64,000 nt of DNA from Babylonia areolata (taxonomy: Eukaryota > Mollusca > Gastropoda > Neogastropoda > Buccinidae). Shown here piece after piece: positions 49,985 to 60,470 of this stretch. Both the position numbers and the translations under genes were made by a program. The stretch covers positions 10,182,069 to 10,246,068 of the forward strand of contig NC_134891.1 of NCBI RefSeq assembly GCF_041734735.1, read 5' to 3'. The notes beneath the pieces were generated by a model. That model searched no databases, was not told where the DNA came from, and saw nothing but the letters and a program-made list of their open reading frames with translations. Each line of letters starts with the position of its first letter. Position 1 is the stretch's first letter.

Positions 49985-50399
49985 AAAAAACCCAATATCC
50001 AGTACAGTGAACTGCCATGCAAGTTGTAGACGTCCATGTACTCGCATGACACAAAAAAACCCAAAAACTTGCGGGTAAAATAAAACAAACACAGGACCAC
50101 CACCCCCATGCTAAAAAAAAAAAAAAAAAAAATGAAGAGAAATAAAAAGTTACAAAGCAAAAAGGAAACTCTGCCGCCTTTTGTGTTGAAGGTAGAGAAC
50201 TAAAAAACCACAAATATCTAAGTCAATGACAAAGCTTCGTCTAATTCACAGCACCGTTAACTAATATAAGCTGTGACCAGCAGACTGACGAGGCAAGAGC
50301 TGTATTTCATATACCCCCCTGGGGACATAAAAACAAGAGACATCGACATCTTTGACACACACACACCACATCAACAAACAGCTTGGATGAACGTTTCAG

Positions 50400-50545
50400 T
50401 GTAGTGTAGTGTATTGTATTGTGTTGTGTTGTGTTGTTTTGTTTGGTATTGTATTGTGTTGTATGGTATTGTGTTGTATTGTATTGTATTGTATCATGTA
50501 GTATTGTATTGTATTGTGTTGTATGGTCTTGTGTTGTATTACTTT
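50400..50545. repeat. (TGTAT/TGTGT)n pentanucleotide repeat
   Basis: An approximately 145-bp run of GTATT and GTGTT pentamers with a few variants (GTTTT, GGTAT). Confidence 0.95.
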
Positions 50546-50554
50546 TTGTCACAA

Positions 50555-50840
50555 CAGATTTCTCTGTGTGAAAATCCACCTGCTCTCTCCAACAAAGAGA
50601 GCATGTCACCACAATGCAGATCCACGCTTTTCTCTCTCTCTCTCTCTTCTCTGCAGGTGTATTTTGTTTTACTATCAAAGTGGATTTTTCTAAAAAAAAA
50701 AAAAATTGCCAAAGAAAACTATTCTGTTATCATGGTTTTTTTATTTTGTTTTTTTTTTTATTTGATTTTTTTTAGTATGCTAAGTGCATGCTGCACATGG
50801 GATCTCAGTTTATCATCTTATCTGAATGACTCGACACTGG
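50555..50840 (-). mobile_element. SINE B-related long copy
   Basis: On the plus strand it reads CACAACAGATTTCTCTGTGTG, CTGCTCTCTCCAACAAAGAG, AAAGTGGATTTTTCTA and GCTAAGTGCATGCTGCACATGG, then ATCTCAGTTTATC. The same order occurs at 56.7-56.95 kb. It is interrupted by (CT)n and poly-T/A growth. No head is recognised at the high-coordinate end. Confidence 0.7.
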
Positions 50841-50854
50841 TGAAAAAAAGAGAA

Positions 50855-50975
50855 CCACCTGCATGGTAAGGACAAAAACAAGTCATACATGTAAAAGCCC
50901 ACTTGTGTATAGGAGTGAATGAGGGAGTCACAGCCCATGAACGAAATAAACAACAACAACAACAACAACAACAAA
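50855..50975 (+). mobile_element. SINE A 3' fragment with (AAC)n tail
   Basis: GCATGGTAAGGACAAAAACA, CATACATGTAAAAGCCCACT and GTCACAGCCCATGAACGAA match the 3' end of SINE A. The GAA tail is replaced by (AAC)n. Confidence 0.65.
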
Positions 50976-51211
50976 AAACTAGTAGTGTGTGATAATCTCC
51001 TCCTGGTACAAATTGTGTGACAACAATCAAACTGATCAGGCACAGGCTTGAAAAGTCTCAAACAAGAGAACACATCTAAGGTGACACACACACACACACA
51101 CACATTAAAAAAAGAAAAAGAAAGAAACAAATTCAAATGGTGACTACAGTCACAGAAAATGTCACCCAGCGTATGTCTCTTCCACACTGAGTCAATCACA
51201 GGATATATATT

Positions 51212-51336
51212 TTATCTCATGTCCCACATGGACATGCACCCATATTCTTGGTAGTCCACCGTGTGTCCAACGATGTTGTCTACATGCTTCTCAATCACGT
51301 TTGGTATGGACTTGCATACAGCAACGGCTGTGGCGT
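51212..51336 (-). CDS. Coding-like terminal exon of unknown origin
   Basis: On the minus strand, after the acceptor CTCACTGCAG, 125 nt read ATAVAVCKSIPNVIEKHV then DNIVGHTVDYQEYGCMSMW and DMR before TAA, entering in phase 1. Composition and lack of low complexity look protein-like, but I do not recognise the family. No upstream partner exon was found. It could be the last exon of an unrecognised gene or a decayed mobile-element protein piece. The sequence beyond the SINE at 51347-51474 continues with a good polypyrimidine tract (TTTCCTTACTCTCACTGCAG). Confidence 0.3.
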
Positions 51337-51486
51337 CTGCAGTGAGTCAGTTCTTCAGTAGCTCAAGGAGGCGTCACTGCGTTGGGACAAATCCATATAC
51401 GCTACACCGCATCTGCCAAGCAGATACCTGACCAGCAGCGTAACCCAACGCACTTAGTCAGGCCTTGAGAAGAAGTCTGCAGTGAG
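51335..51486 (+). mobile_element. SINE C copy with perfect 12-bp target-site duplication
   Basis: The SINE C body (51347-51474: AGTAGCTCAAGGAGGCGTCA ... TCAGGCCTTGAGAAGAA) is flanked by identical GTCTGCAGTGAG at 51335-51346 and 51475-51486. The perfect repeat means a recent insertion. It also defines the ends of this family: about 128 bp, with a short A/G-rich tail. Confidence 0.92.
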
Positions 51487-52185
51487 AGTAAGGAAACTGT
51501 CCGTGCTCTTTGGGCACTGCTGCCTCAGCTGCCTTCCTCTTCTCATGGGCCTCGGTACAGCTGCTGCTGTGGTTCTTCTCAAAGCTGTAGTGTGCATGCT
51601 TTGTCAGTCCGCACACCAGCCGCACCTATCCTGCGCACAATCCTCCACTTGCTCTGAAAGGGGGGATTCCAGAATGCGCCATGTTGGCCTTTATGCAGTC
51701 TATGTAGCATTTTTTTTTGGGGGGGGGGGGGGGGGCCTTCCTTGCTTTCTTTTGCCAAGGCAGAGTTCACCACAGAAGAACTGATGAGGGGTTTCTGGAG
51801 CCATCCATTTGGATGACATGCCCTGTCTAAACGATCCTTGGGTTTGAAGATGATGGCTGAAATGCTTGTGACAACCGATAAAAAAGAATGAGCAACAATA
51901 ACAAAAAAAGAAAAGAAAAAAGAAACACACACACACACAAAAACCCAACCCAAACAAACCAACTGTAACATTATTATAGTGTGGGATGTTCCCCCCCCCC
52001 CCCCCCTCTAACAAACTGCCCTGCAGACATTTCTATGGTACCCATTTTTCCAAAACACTCAACATCCCCTCCAAACATCCAGCAATACTGCAACCCCTTT
52101 AGTCCTGAAACTGCAGTCAACCAGGAGAAAGTGTCGGACATGACTCTACAACTGCTTTCTTTTTTCTTTCTTTTTTTTTTATTAC

Positions 52186-52252
52186 AGTAGATGTGGTTTG
52201 GCATATATGGATCTTTCGGCATGCTCTGACACCTCCTTCAAACTGAAACTGT
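52186..52252 (-). mobile_element. SINE C fragment (decayed)
   Basis: GTAGATGTGGTTTGGCATATATGGAT, TGACACCTCCTTC and AAACTGAAACTG, read in parts, match the reverse of SINE C at 57.6 kb. Confidence 0.55.
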
Positions 52253-53440
52253 ATTTGATACTTTTTTCCCCTCAAATTCAACTCATACGTCTTGTAATAC
52301 ATGTAATACGTCTGATGCATGGCTAAAACATGTTCAAACACTATTGTGATTCAGAATCATGCAAACGCAAGAGTACGACCTTTGTGGCAGATAAAACAAA
52401 GGAAGCCTTCCCCTGAACCAGGATAAAAACAACTTTGCAAACAACTCTCACTGACACAAACGACACATTTTGGCGAGCAGGAACAGGACAAATATCAAGA
52501 AGATGTACCAAAAAAGAGCAGACGCACAAAAATGTGGTTTTAGGTTTAGCAAGGTGATTTAGTGATTAGTTTCCATCCCCCACTTTGCCAACCTAAGTTT
52601 CCCTCTCACCACAGCTGAAGAAGCCTCTACCAGGAGAAATGCCATGTAAACCATCCACCCCCACCCAGGCCCTCTTTACCACCAAGGTTTTTAAAACCAC
52701 ATTTTGTGAGTCAGTCAAGAAACCTGCAGTCCCTACTTATTTTCCAAAACAGCACACACATGAGCCGATGCTGCAACATATGAAGAGTTCTGATGATCAT
52801 GTCAGGACCTCCACACTGAGTTCTTCTGGGGCCGTACTCAAGACAAAATAATTTTGCCTGAAGGCAAGTTACCCTTGACATGGCAGGGACCCGTGGGTAC
52901 AGTTTACCAGCTGGAAGGTGAAGTTATCTTCGTATTCAAGACACACCAAGTGCACTCAGGCAGCTAACCAATCATCAATAATTAAAAATCCCAGGGATTC
53001 CCTTCTGCACATACTCATTTACTTCACACCGCACCACAATGTGCCAATTACAAAAACAAAGAAGAAAAGAAAGCTTCAGTGGCACAGCACTGACGAGAGT
53101 CAGCAACTTGTCGAATCTACAGACCACTTTCGCATTCTGACACATTGTCCTGCCTGCTTTTCAGCTAATTGCAAAAATTAAAATAAAACAATGGAAATCA
53201 AATTCAAATATTTCTTCAGAATGAACAAATTTCGACGATCTGCAAAATCTGGGCATTCCATCATTTATCGTCTGCAAGTGTACTCACTTCACAGCTACAT
53301 ATGTAATTCATATGGAATATGATTACGTCTGCCAGTCTCAATACATCATTTTTGACAGCCAACCGAACAAAGGACAAGATCAAACTATCAGAAGCCGTAT
53401 TCAAGACATGGTCTCTCTGCAACACGCCTGTTTTCCCTTA
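52253..53440. other. Intergenic stretch
   Basis: No exon or repeat beyond simple composition. Short open stretches on both strands have no motif. Confidence 0.55.
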
Positions 53441-53449
53441 ACGAAACCA

Positions 53450-54415
53450 ACACAACAAAAGGATTCGTCACATGTACCTCTGCTTCATGGGCAGTCACCC
53501 TTGGCAGGTAGTGAACCAACCCAACAAAAGGATTCGTTCACATCTACCTCTGCTTCATGGGCAGTCACCCTTGGCAGGTAGTGAACCAACCCAACAAAAG
53601 GATTCGTCACATGTACCTCTGCTTCATGGGCAGTCACCCTTGGCAGGTAGTGAACCAACCCAACAACAGGATTCGTCACATGTACCTCTGCTTCATGGGC
53701 AGTCACCCTTGGCAGGTAGTGAACCAACCCAACAACAGGATTCGTTCACATGTACCTCTGCTTCATGGGCAGTCACCCTTGGCAGGTAGTGAACCAACAC
53801 AACAACAGGATTCGTCACATGTACCTCTGCTTCATGGGCAGTCACCCTTGGCAGGTAGTGAACCAACCCAACAACAGGATTCGTCACATGTACCTCTGCT
53901 TCATGGGCAGTCACCCTTGGCAGGTAGTGAACCAACCCAACAACAGGATTCGTCACATGTACCTCTGCTTCATGGGCAGTCACCCTTGGCAGGTAGTGAA
54001 CCAACACAACAACAGGATTCGTCACATGTACCTCTGCTTCATGGGCAGTCACCCTTGGCAGGTAGTGAACCAACACAACAACAGGATTCGTCACATGTAC
54101 CTCTGCTTCATGGGCAGTCACCCTTGGCAGGTAGTGAACCAACAGAACAACAGGATTCGTCACATGTACCTCTGCTTCATGGGCAGTCACCCTTGGCAGG
54201 TAGTGAACCAACACAACAACAGGATTCGTCACATGTACCTCTGCTTCATGGGCAGTCACCCTTGGCAGGTAGTGAACCAACCCAACAACAGGATTCGTTC
54301 ACATGTACCTCTGCTTCATGGGCAGTCACCCTTGGCAGGTAGTGAACCAACCCAACAACAGGATTCGTTCACATGTACCTCTGCTTCATGGGCAGTCACC
54401 CTTGGCAGGTAGTGA
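53450..54415. repeat. 69/70-bp minisatellite, about 14 units
   Basis: Unit: GGATTCGTCACATGTACCTC + TGCTTCATGGGCAGTCACCC + TTGGCAGGTAGTGAACCAAC + (C/A)CAACAACA. Starts at 53461, 53530, 53600, 53669, 53738 and 53808 show a 69-bp period; units reading GTTCAC are 70 bp. Units differ at CCAACAAAA or ACAACAACA, so the array has a readable internal order. The flanks at the left (CCAACACAACAAAAGG) and right (GCAGGTAGTGAGGCTAATT) mark its limits. Confidence 0.97.
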
Positions 54416-55080
54416 GGCTAATTCACCTTCAGGTTGTAGACCTGTGGGCATAGGCTCTTGTGTTCCTGAATACCAGATACTCCTTACCCTCAGGCAGTTT
54501 GCCTTGCCTTAAGCATAGATTATCTGCAGTAAACATTTACCCGCAAGCATGATGGTCTCTTGAATACGCCCCCTGAAGGAAAAACCAGACCCCATGGAGG
54601 TGACAGCAATCAACCCACCTTTGCTTGATTTCTTGTTTGTCATTTTGACATGAACAGGAAGGCATTTGAAAATACTTTTGTTCTTTTTTTACAAAACACC
54701 TTATGATTATGTTGTGTTTTATATACTGTTAAAATCAGAATTTGAAAAAAAAAGCCTTTTAATCTGAAGTGTGTCATTTAATCCATAAAAAACGGTAATG
54801 ATTCCTTGCTGGTGCATAGCAACACATCATGTACAAATTCTACTCTTCCTTCCCTATGAACTAACCCTGCTAGTGTTCACCCCTGCAGGTCCAAGGCAGA
54901 CAACATAAACCTCATTTATATTCACAGGAAGCCCGTGCTCAATGCAAAGACTGCCCGATTTAGAAGAAGACAAAAACACATGTGAAAGTGGAGACAAAAC
55001 TGACTGAAGACAAGAGGCACCATGATTAAGAGGAGCCCAGAAATCGCAAACAGCTTTGTGTCAGTGACACGTGAGCACAT
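54416..55080. other. Intergenic stretch between minisatellites
   Basis: No gene or mobile element recognised. Confidence 0.5.
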
Positions 55081-55099
55081 TCCCTTGACATCAGTATAT

Positions 55100-56040
55100 C
55101 AGCTAAACCCACCTATAACCACACACAGCTTTCTCAGTGACTTTGTAAACATATTCCTGATCGCGCCTTAAATTTAGCCCAATCGCCCAATCAAGCAATA
55201 TAATTATGTGCCCTGGTTGAAGACATAATTTGACAAAAAAACAAGAATGCCAGAGAATCAACAGACAGAAAGAAAATACGGAAAAAAAAACTTAGCCGTA
55301 TGAAGAGCACAGGAACAGGAGTCAAGATGGCTACCAGAAAAAGAGGGCGCTGGTCAGAGACACACAGGGGAGGTAACCTACTTAAGGAGGTTATCAGCCG
55401 TAGCTACTTTCGTTTTCTCCGCACAGGCGGGTAGTAGTTTGCACAGGACAGGAATGTCAGACCCCTGCCCGAGTCTGCACTAGTGGGTTACGGTTAAGTA
55501 TGTGTAATTAAACAGCTTTCTCAGTGACTTGTAAACATATTCCCAACATCAGTTTATCAGCAAAACCCACCTATAACCACAAACAGCTATCTCAGTGACT
55601 CGTAAACATATTCCCGACATCAGAAAATCAACAAAACCCACCTATAACCACAAACAGCTTTCTCAGTGTCTCGTAAACATATTCCCGACATCAGAAAATC
55701 AACAAAACCCACCTATAACCACAAACAGCTTTCTCAGTGACTCGTAAACATATTCCCGACATCAGAAAATCAACAAAACCCACCTATAACCACAAACAGC
55801 TTTCTCAGTGACTCATAAACATATTCCCGACATCAGAAAATCAACAAAACCCACCTATAACCACAAACAGCTTTCTCAGTGACTCGTAAACATATTCCCG
55901 ACATCAGAAAATCAACAAAACCCACCTATGACCACAAACAGCTTTCTCAGTGTCTCGTAAACATATTCCCCGACATCAGAAAATCAACAAAACCCACCTA
56001 TAACCACAGCTTTCTCAGTGTCTTGGAATCCCACTCCCTT
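55100..56040. repeat. 71-bp minisatellite, one distant and about seven contiguous units
   Basis: Unit: CAGCTTTCTCAGTGACTCGT + AAACATATTCCCGACATCAG + AAAATCAACAAAACCCACC + TATAACCACAAA. Starts at 55516, 55587, 55658 and 55729 give an exact 71-bp period to about 56030. A single unit at about 55100-55165 stands 350 bp upstream. The final unit is diverged (TCTTGGAATCCCACTCCCTTG). Confidence 0.95.
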
Positions 56041-56371
56041 GACATCAGTATATCAGCAAACCCCACCACTGTCACCAAGCTGTCAGCTGTCAACTGTCAG
56101 CCCAGTTCATTACGACCGACCATTCACTACAAGATAAACCGGCAACAAACAATTCTCTTCCTCCCCCCACCCACCCTCAGCAGCCACCACTCAGTCTTTG
56201 TATGTGCCTGCAAAAACCGGAATTCTTGAAGAGTTGACAGAACCATTGGAGATGCTTTTGCAAGTCATAGTTTTTTTTGTTTTTTTTTTTTTTTTGCAAG
56301 TAGTATTACAACATCACAGACTTTTCCACAACACACTTGGTTCATACTCATTAAAAATCAGTTGTTGTTTT

Positions 56372-56377
56372 TTTATT
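56372..56377 (-). promoter_or_regulatory. Polyadenylation signal of the Deltex-like gene
   Basis: AATAAA on the minus strand, about 100 nt after the stop codon at 56480. It implies a short 3' UTR ending near 56.35 kb. Confidence 0.6.
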
Positions 56378-56479
56378 CAAACAGTTATCTTCATTAGAAA
56401 TAGAAGCGTTTGAACAAGCACACCATCTGCAGTTCATGAGGGAATCCTTCGTTTCAGCTTTCAACCTGAACAGCGACGA

Positions 56480-56582
56480 TCACAAGTCAAACGTACGACC
56501 CCGAAGACATTCTTCCGTGATCCCTTTGGCGGCCAGCTCCTCTTGCACACGCGACAGGTAGTATGGGTCTGGATAGCCGAAG
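56480..56582 (-). CDS. Deltex-family E3 ligase, last exon (end of DTC domain)
   Basis: 103-nt exon after acceptor GTGTGTTCCAG. One base completes Asn (AA|C), then FGYPDPYYLSRVQEELAAKG and ITEECLRGRTFDL precede TGA. FGYPDP-YL-RV-EEL-AKGI is the signature end of the Deltex C-terminal domain, where the chain closes the fold that binds NAD+ or ADP-ribose. No extra C-terminal tail is present, as is usual in the family. The phase (2) agrees with the preceding exon at 59236-59453. Confidence 0.95.
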
Positions 56583-56689
56583 CTGGAACACACACACACA
56601 GCTAGACTGAGCTCTGTGGAGGATTATGTCTGTGTTATACTTGGCCGTTATACTTCAATGCACATAAGAAGGAAGGTGGCAGAATTTTG

Positions 56690-57087
56690 TATTTGTATTT
56701 GTATTTCTTTTTATCACAACAGATTTCTCTGTGTAAAATTCGGGCTGCTCTCCCCAGGGAGAGTGCGTCGCCATACTACAGCGCCACCCATCTTTTTGTA
56801 TTTTTTCCTGTGTGCAGTTTTATTTGTTTTTCCTATTGAAGTGGATTTTTCTACATAATTTTGTCAGGAACAACCCTTTTGTTGCCGTGGGTTCTTTTAC
56901 GTGCGCTAAGTGCATGCTGCACACGGGACCTCGGTTTATCGTCTCATCCAAATGACTAGCATCCAGACCACCACTCAAGGTCTAGTGGAGGGGGAGAAAA
57001 TTTCGGGGGCTGTGCCGTGATCCGAACCAGCGCGCACAGATTCTCTCGCTTCCTAGGCGGACGCGTTACCTCTAGGCCATCATGGTT
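56690..57087 (-). mobile_element. SINE B, long copy
   Basis: Read on the minus strand from 57087, the head has an A box (GATGGCCTAGAGGTAACGCG) and B box (TGGTTCGGATCACGG). The body contains GACGATAAACCGAGGTCCCG, TGCAGCATGCACTTAGCGC, GTAAAAGAACCCACGGCAAC, AAAATCCACTTC and, at the far end, ACACAGAGAAATCTGTTGTG. It lies inside the last intron of the Deltex-like gene, in the same strand sense as the gene. Confidence 0.8.
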
Positions 57088-57320
57088 AAGACGCTCCTCT
57101 GCCAATACAGAGAGTCTGGGTTCGAATCCCGCTCTTGGCCTTTCTCCGCAGTTTGACTGGAAAATCTAACTGTGTGTCTACGGTCTAGTCATTTGGATGA
57201 GATGATAAACTGAGCTCCCGTGTGAAGCATGCACTTGGTGCCCTGGAAAAAAACAACAAAAAAAACCACGGCAACAAGAGCGTTGTTCTCAGGTAAAACT
57301 CTGTACAAAAAAATCCACTT
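57078..57320 (+). mobile_element. SINE B copy, head-to-head with its neighbour
   Basis: Starts ATCATGGTTAAGACGCTCCT, B box GGGTTCGAATCCCG, then GTCATTTGGATGAGATGATAAACTGAG, CATGCACTTGG, ACCACGGCAACAAGAG and AAAATCCACTTT, in pieces. It is on the opposite strand from the copy ending at 57087, the two heads abutting. Confidence 0.8.
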
Positions 57321-57561
57321 TAACTCTCTCCATACGAACGGCGAAAGAGACGAAATTAAAAGCGTTTCATCCCAATTGCCATCATCAAAATATTGCAAGC
57401 GGAAGGCTCTTACACTGAAGAGGTGAATGTTGATAAAGAATACCACAGTTCTGACGACGGAAGCTAAAGGTTGGGTCATTCAGACACCCACTGGACATCC
57501 GAGGGGTCTGTGTAGAGGAGAAGAGAGGACTGGCCGTACTGAGTGAGTTAATAAAGGCCTG

Positions 57562-57685
57562 AATAAGCGCGCTGAGTTATGCTGCTGGTCAGGCATCTCC
57601 TCTAGCAGATGTGGTTGTAGCGTATATGGATTTATCCAAACGTAGTGACACCTCCTTGAGAAAGTGAAACTGAAACTGAAACTCA
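57562..57685 (-). mobile_element. SINE C copy
   Basis: In reverse: AGTTTCAGTTTCACTTTCTC, AAGGAGGTGTCACTACG, TTTGGATAAATCCATATACG and CTGCTAGAGGAGATGCCTGAC. A moderately diverged member. Confidence 0.75.
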
Positions 57686-58147
57686 ATGTACACACTTTCT
57701 TACGTGTACCAGCATTATCTTATTTACACTTTGTTTTCATGTTTGCACATGTCAAACAATGAATTTCTGTACCTGTTTATGGTCAGTGAAACAGTCTTGG
57801 TTACAATGCCTTCTTTCTTCATCTCGTTACCATTATTCCTATATTGCTTCAAGAGAAAGGCATTATCATCACCCTTCATGATGATCATTTTCTGGGCCAT
57901 AAAGAGTGTTCTTTAGTTCAACATCTGTCCACATAGCACAATTTTAGACACACACACACACACACACACAAATATAAAACTAAAAGAGCACGAGCTTATT
58001 ACAGTGCAAGCTGCAAAGTTGGGAAAAAAAAACAAACAAAACAATTGTCCAGGACGACTGTCAAGCAAACTATCAGAAAATGTTAACAATAACAAGAAAC
58101 CATCAACTGCATCTTTCTGGAAAACTGAGTATAAAACAGTAAAAGAT

Positions 58148-58151
<4 letters not shown>

Positions 58152-58183
<32 letters not shown>
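58152..58183. repeat. Poly-A (32 nt)
   Basis: An uninterrupted run of 32 A. Confidence 0.97.
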
Positions 58184-58184
<1 letters not shown>

Positions 58185-58303
58185 CAATCATAATCATCAT
58201 CACTGAAGACTTTTCTGGACAACGTATCAATATTTTTATTCAATTATTGTCACTGTGATTATCACAATTTCCTCTTTACAATTATTATTCTTATTAGTAT
58301 TAC

Positions 58304-58433
58304 AACCCCCGAAAACGGAGCATGGCTGCCTACATGGCGGGGTAAAAACGGTCATACACGTAAAAGCCCACTCGTGTACATAAGAGTCAACGTGGGAGTT
58401 GCAGCTCACGAACGCAGAAGAAGAAGAAGAAGT
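58304..58433 (+). mobile_element. SINE A, 5'-truncated copy with GAA tail
   Basis: CCCCCGAAAACGGAGCATGG, CTGCCTACATGGCGGGGTAA, CACGTAAAAGCCCACTCGTG, GTGGGAGTTGCAGCTCACGA and a (GAA)n tail. Only the 3' third of the family is present and it is little diverged. Confidence 0.85.
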
Positions 58434-58444
58434 ATTACAAAAAC

Positions 58445-59215
58445 TGAACACCCTAGAAAACAGAGTACAGCTGCCTAAATGGCCAGTGTTATGTTAAAAA
58501 CAGGCTATACACATCACACCACCGCTTGTATATATCAGTGATCATGGGACTGAAAGCTCACAAAACAGGGAAAGAAAGAAAGAAAGAAAGAAAAACAAGA
58601 ATTGAACAAAACCACTCTCTCTGTAGATATCAGTGAACGTGGAACAGAAAAGCTCACAAAACAGGAAAAGAAAGAAAGAAAAACAAGAATCAAACAAAAC
58701 CACTCTCTTTGTAGATATCAGTGAACGTGGAACAGAAAAGCTCACAAAACAGGGAAAGAAAGATTCAAAGAAAGAAAGAAAGAAAAAAAAAGAATCAAAC
58801 AAGACCATTCTCTTTGTAGATATCAGTGAACGTGACAGAAAAGCTCACAAAACAGGGAAAGAAAGAAAGAGAGAAAAACAAGAATCAAACAAAACCACTC
58901 TCCCTGCAGGCATCAGTGAACATGTGACAGAAAAGCTCACAAAACAGGGAAAGAAAGAAAGAAAGATAGAAAGAAAGAAAAACAACAATCAAACAAAACC
59001 ACACTCTCTGTAGATATCAGTGAACGTGTGACAGAAAGCTCACAAAACAAGGACAGAAACAAAGACAGAAAGAAAAACAAGAATCGAACACAACCGCTCT
59101 ACCCACTGATATCAGTGAACGTGGTGACAGAAAAGCTCACAAAACATGGAAAGACAGAAAGAAAGAAAGAAAGAAAGGAAGGAAAGAAAGAAAAAACAAG
59201 GAACTGTTCAAAACC
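58445..59215 (+). repeat. Minisatellite grown from a SINE A 3' end
   Basis: The first part (58445-58565: AGAAAACAGAGTACAGCTGCC, then CACCGCTTGTATATATCAGTG) is a decayed SINE A end. From 58550 onward, about seven units of 85-115 bp repeat the blocks TAGATATCAGTGAACGTG, ACAGAAAAGCTCACAAAACA, a (GAAA)n tract and ACAAGAATCAAACAAAACCA. TGAACGTGG...AGCTCAC...(GAA)n is the SINE's own 3' end, so the array amplified that end plus its tail. Confidence 0.8.
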
Positions 59216-59234
59216 ACTCTCCCAAGTCCTCTTA

Positions 59235-60469
<1,235 letters not shown>

Positions 60470-60470
<1 letters not shown>

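Noticed and set aside
50414-50869. 151-residue open frame at the pentanucleotide repeat
   Set aside because: Runs through TGTAT repeats, (CT)n and a SINE B copy; low complexity only.
53557-54342. 261-residue plus-strand open frame (and 195-residue minus-strand frame) with a 23-residue repeat
   Set aside because: Both strands are open because the 69-bp unit is a multiple of three, with frame changes at 70-bp units. No start context, splice sites or family match. Listed as a minisatellite.
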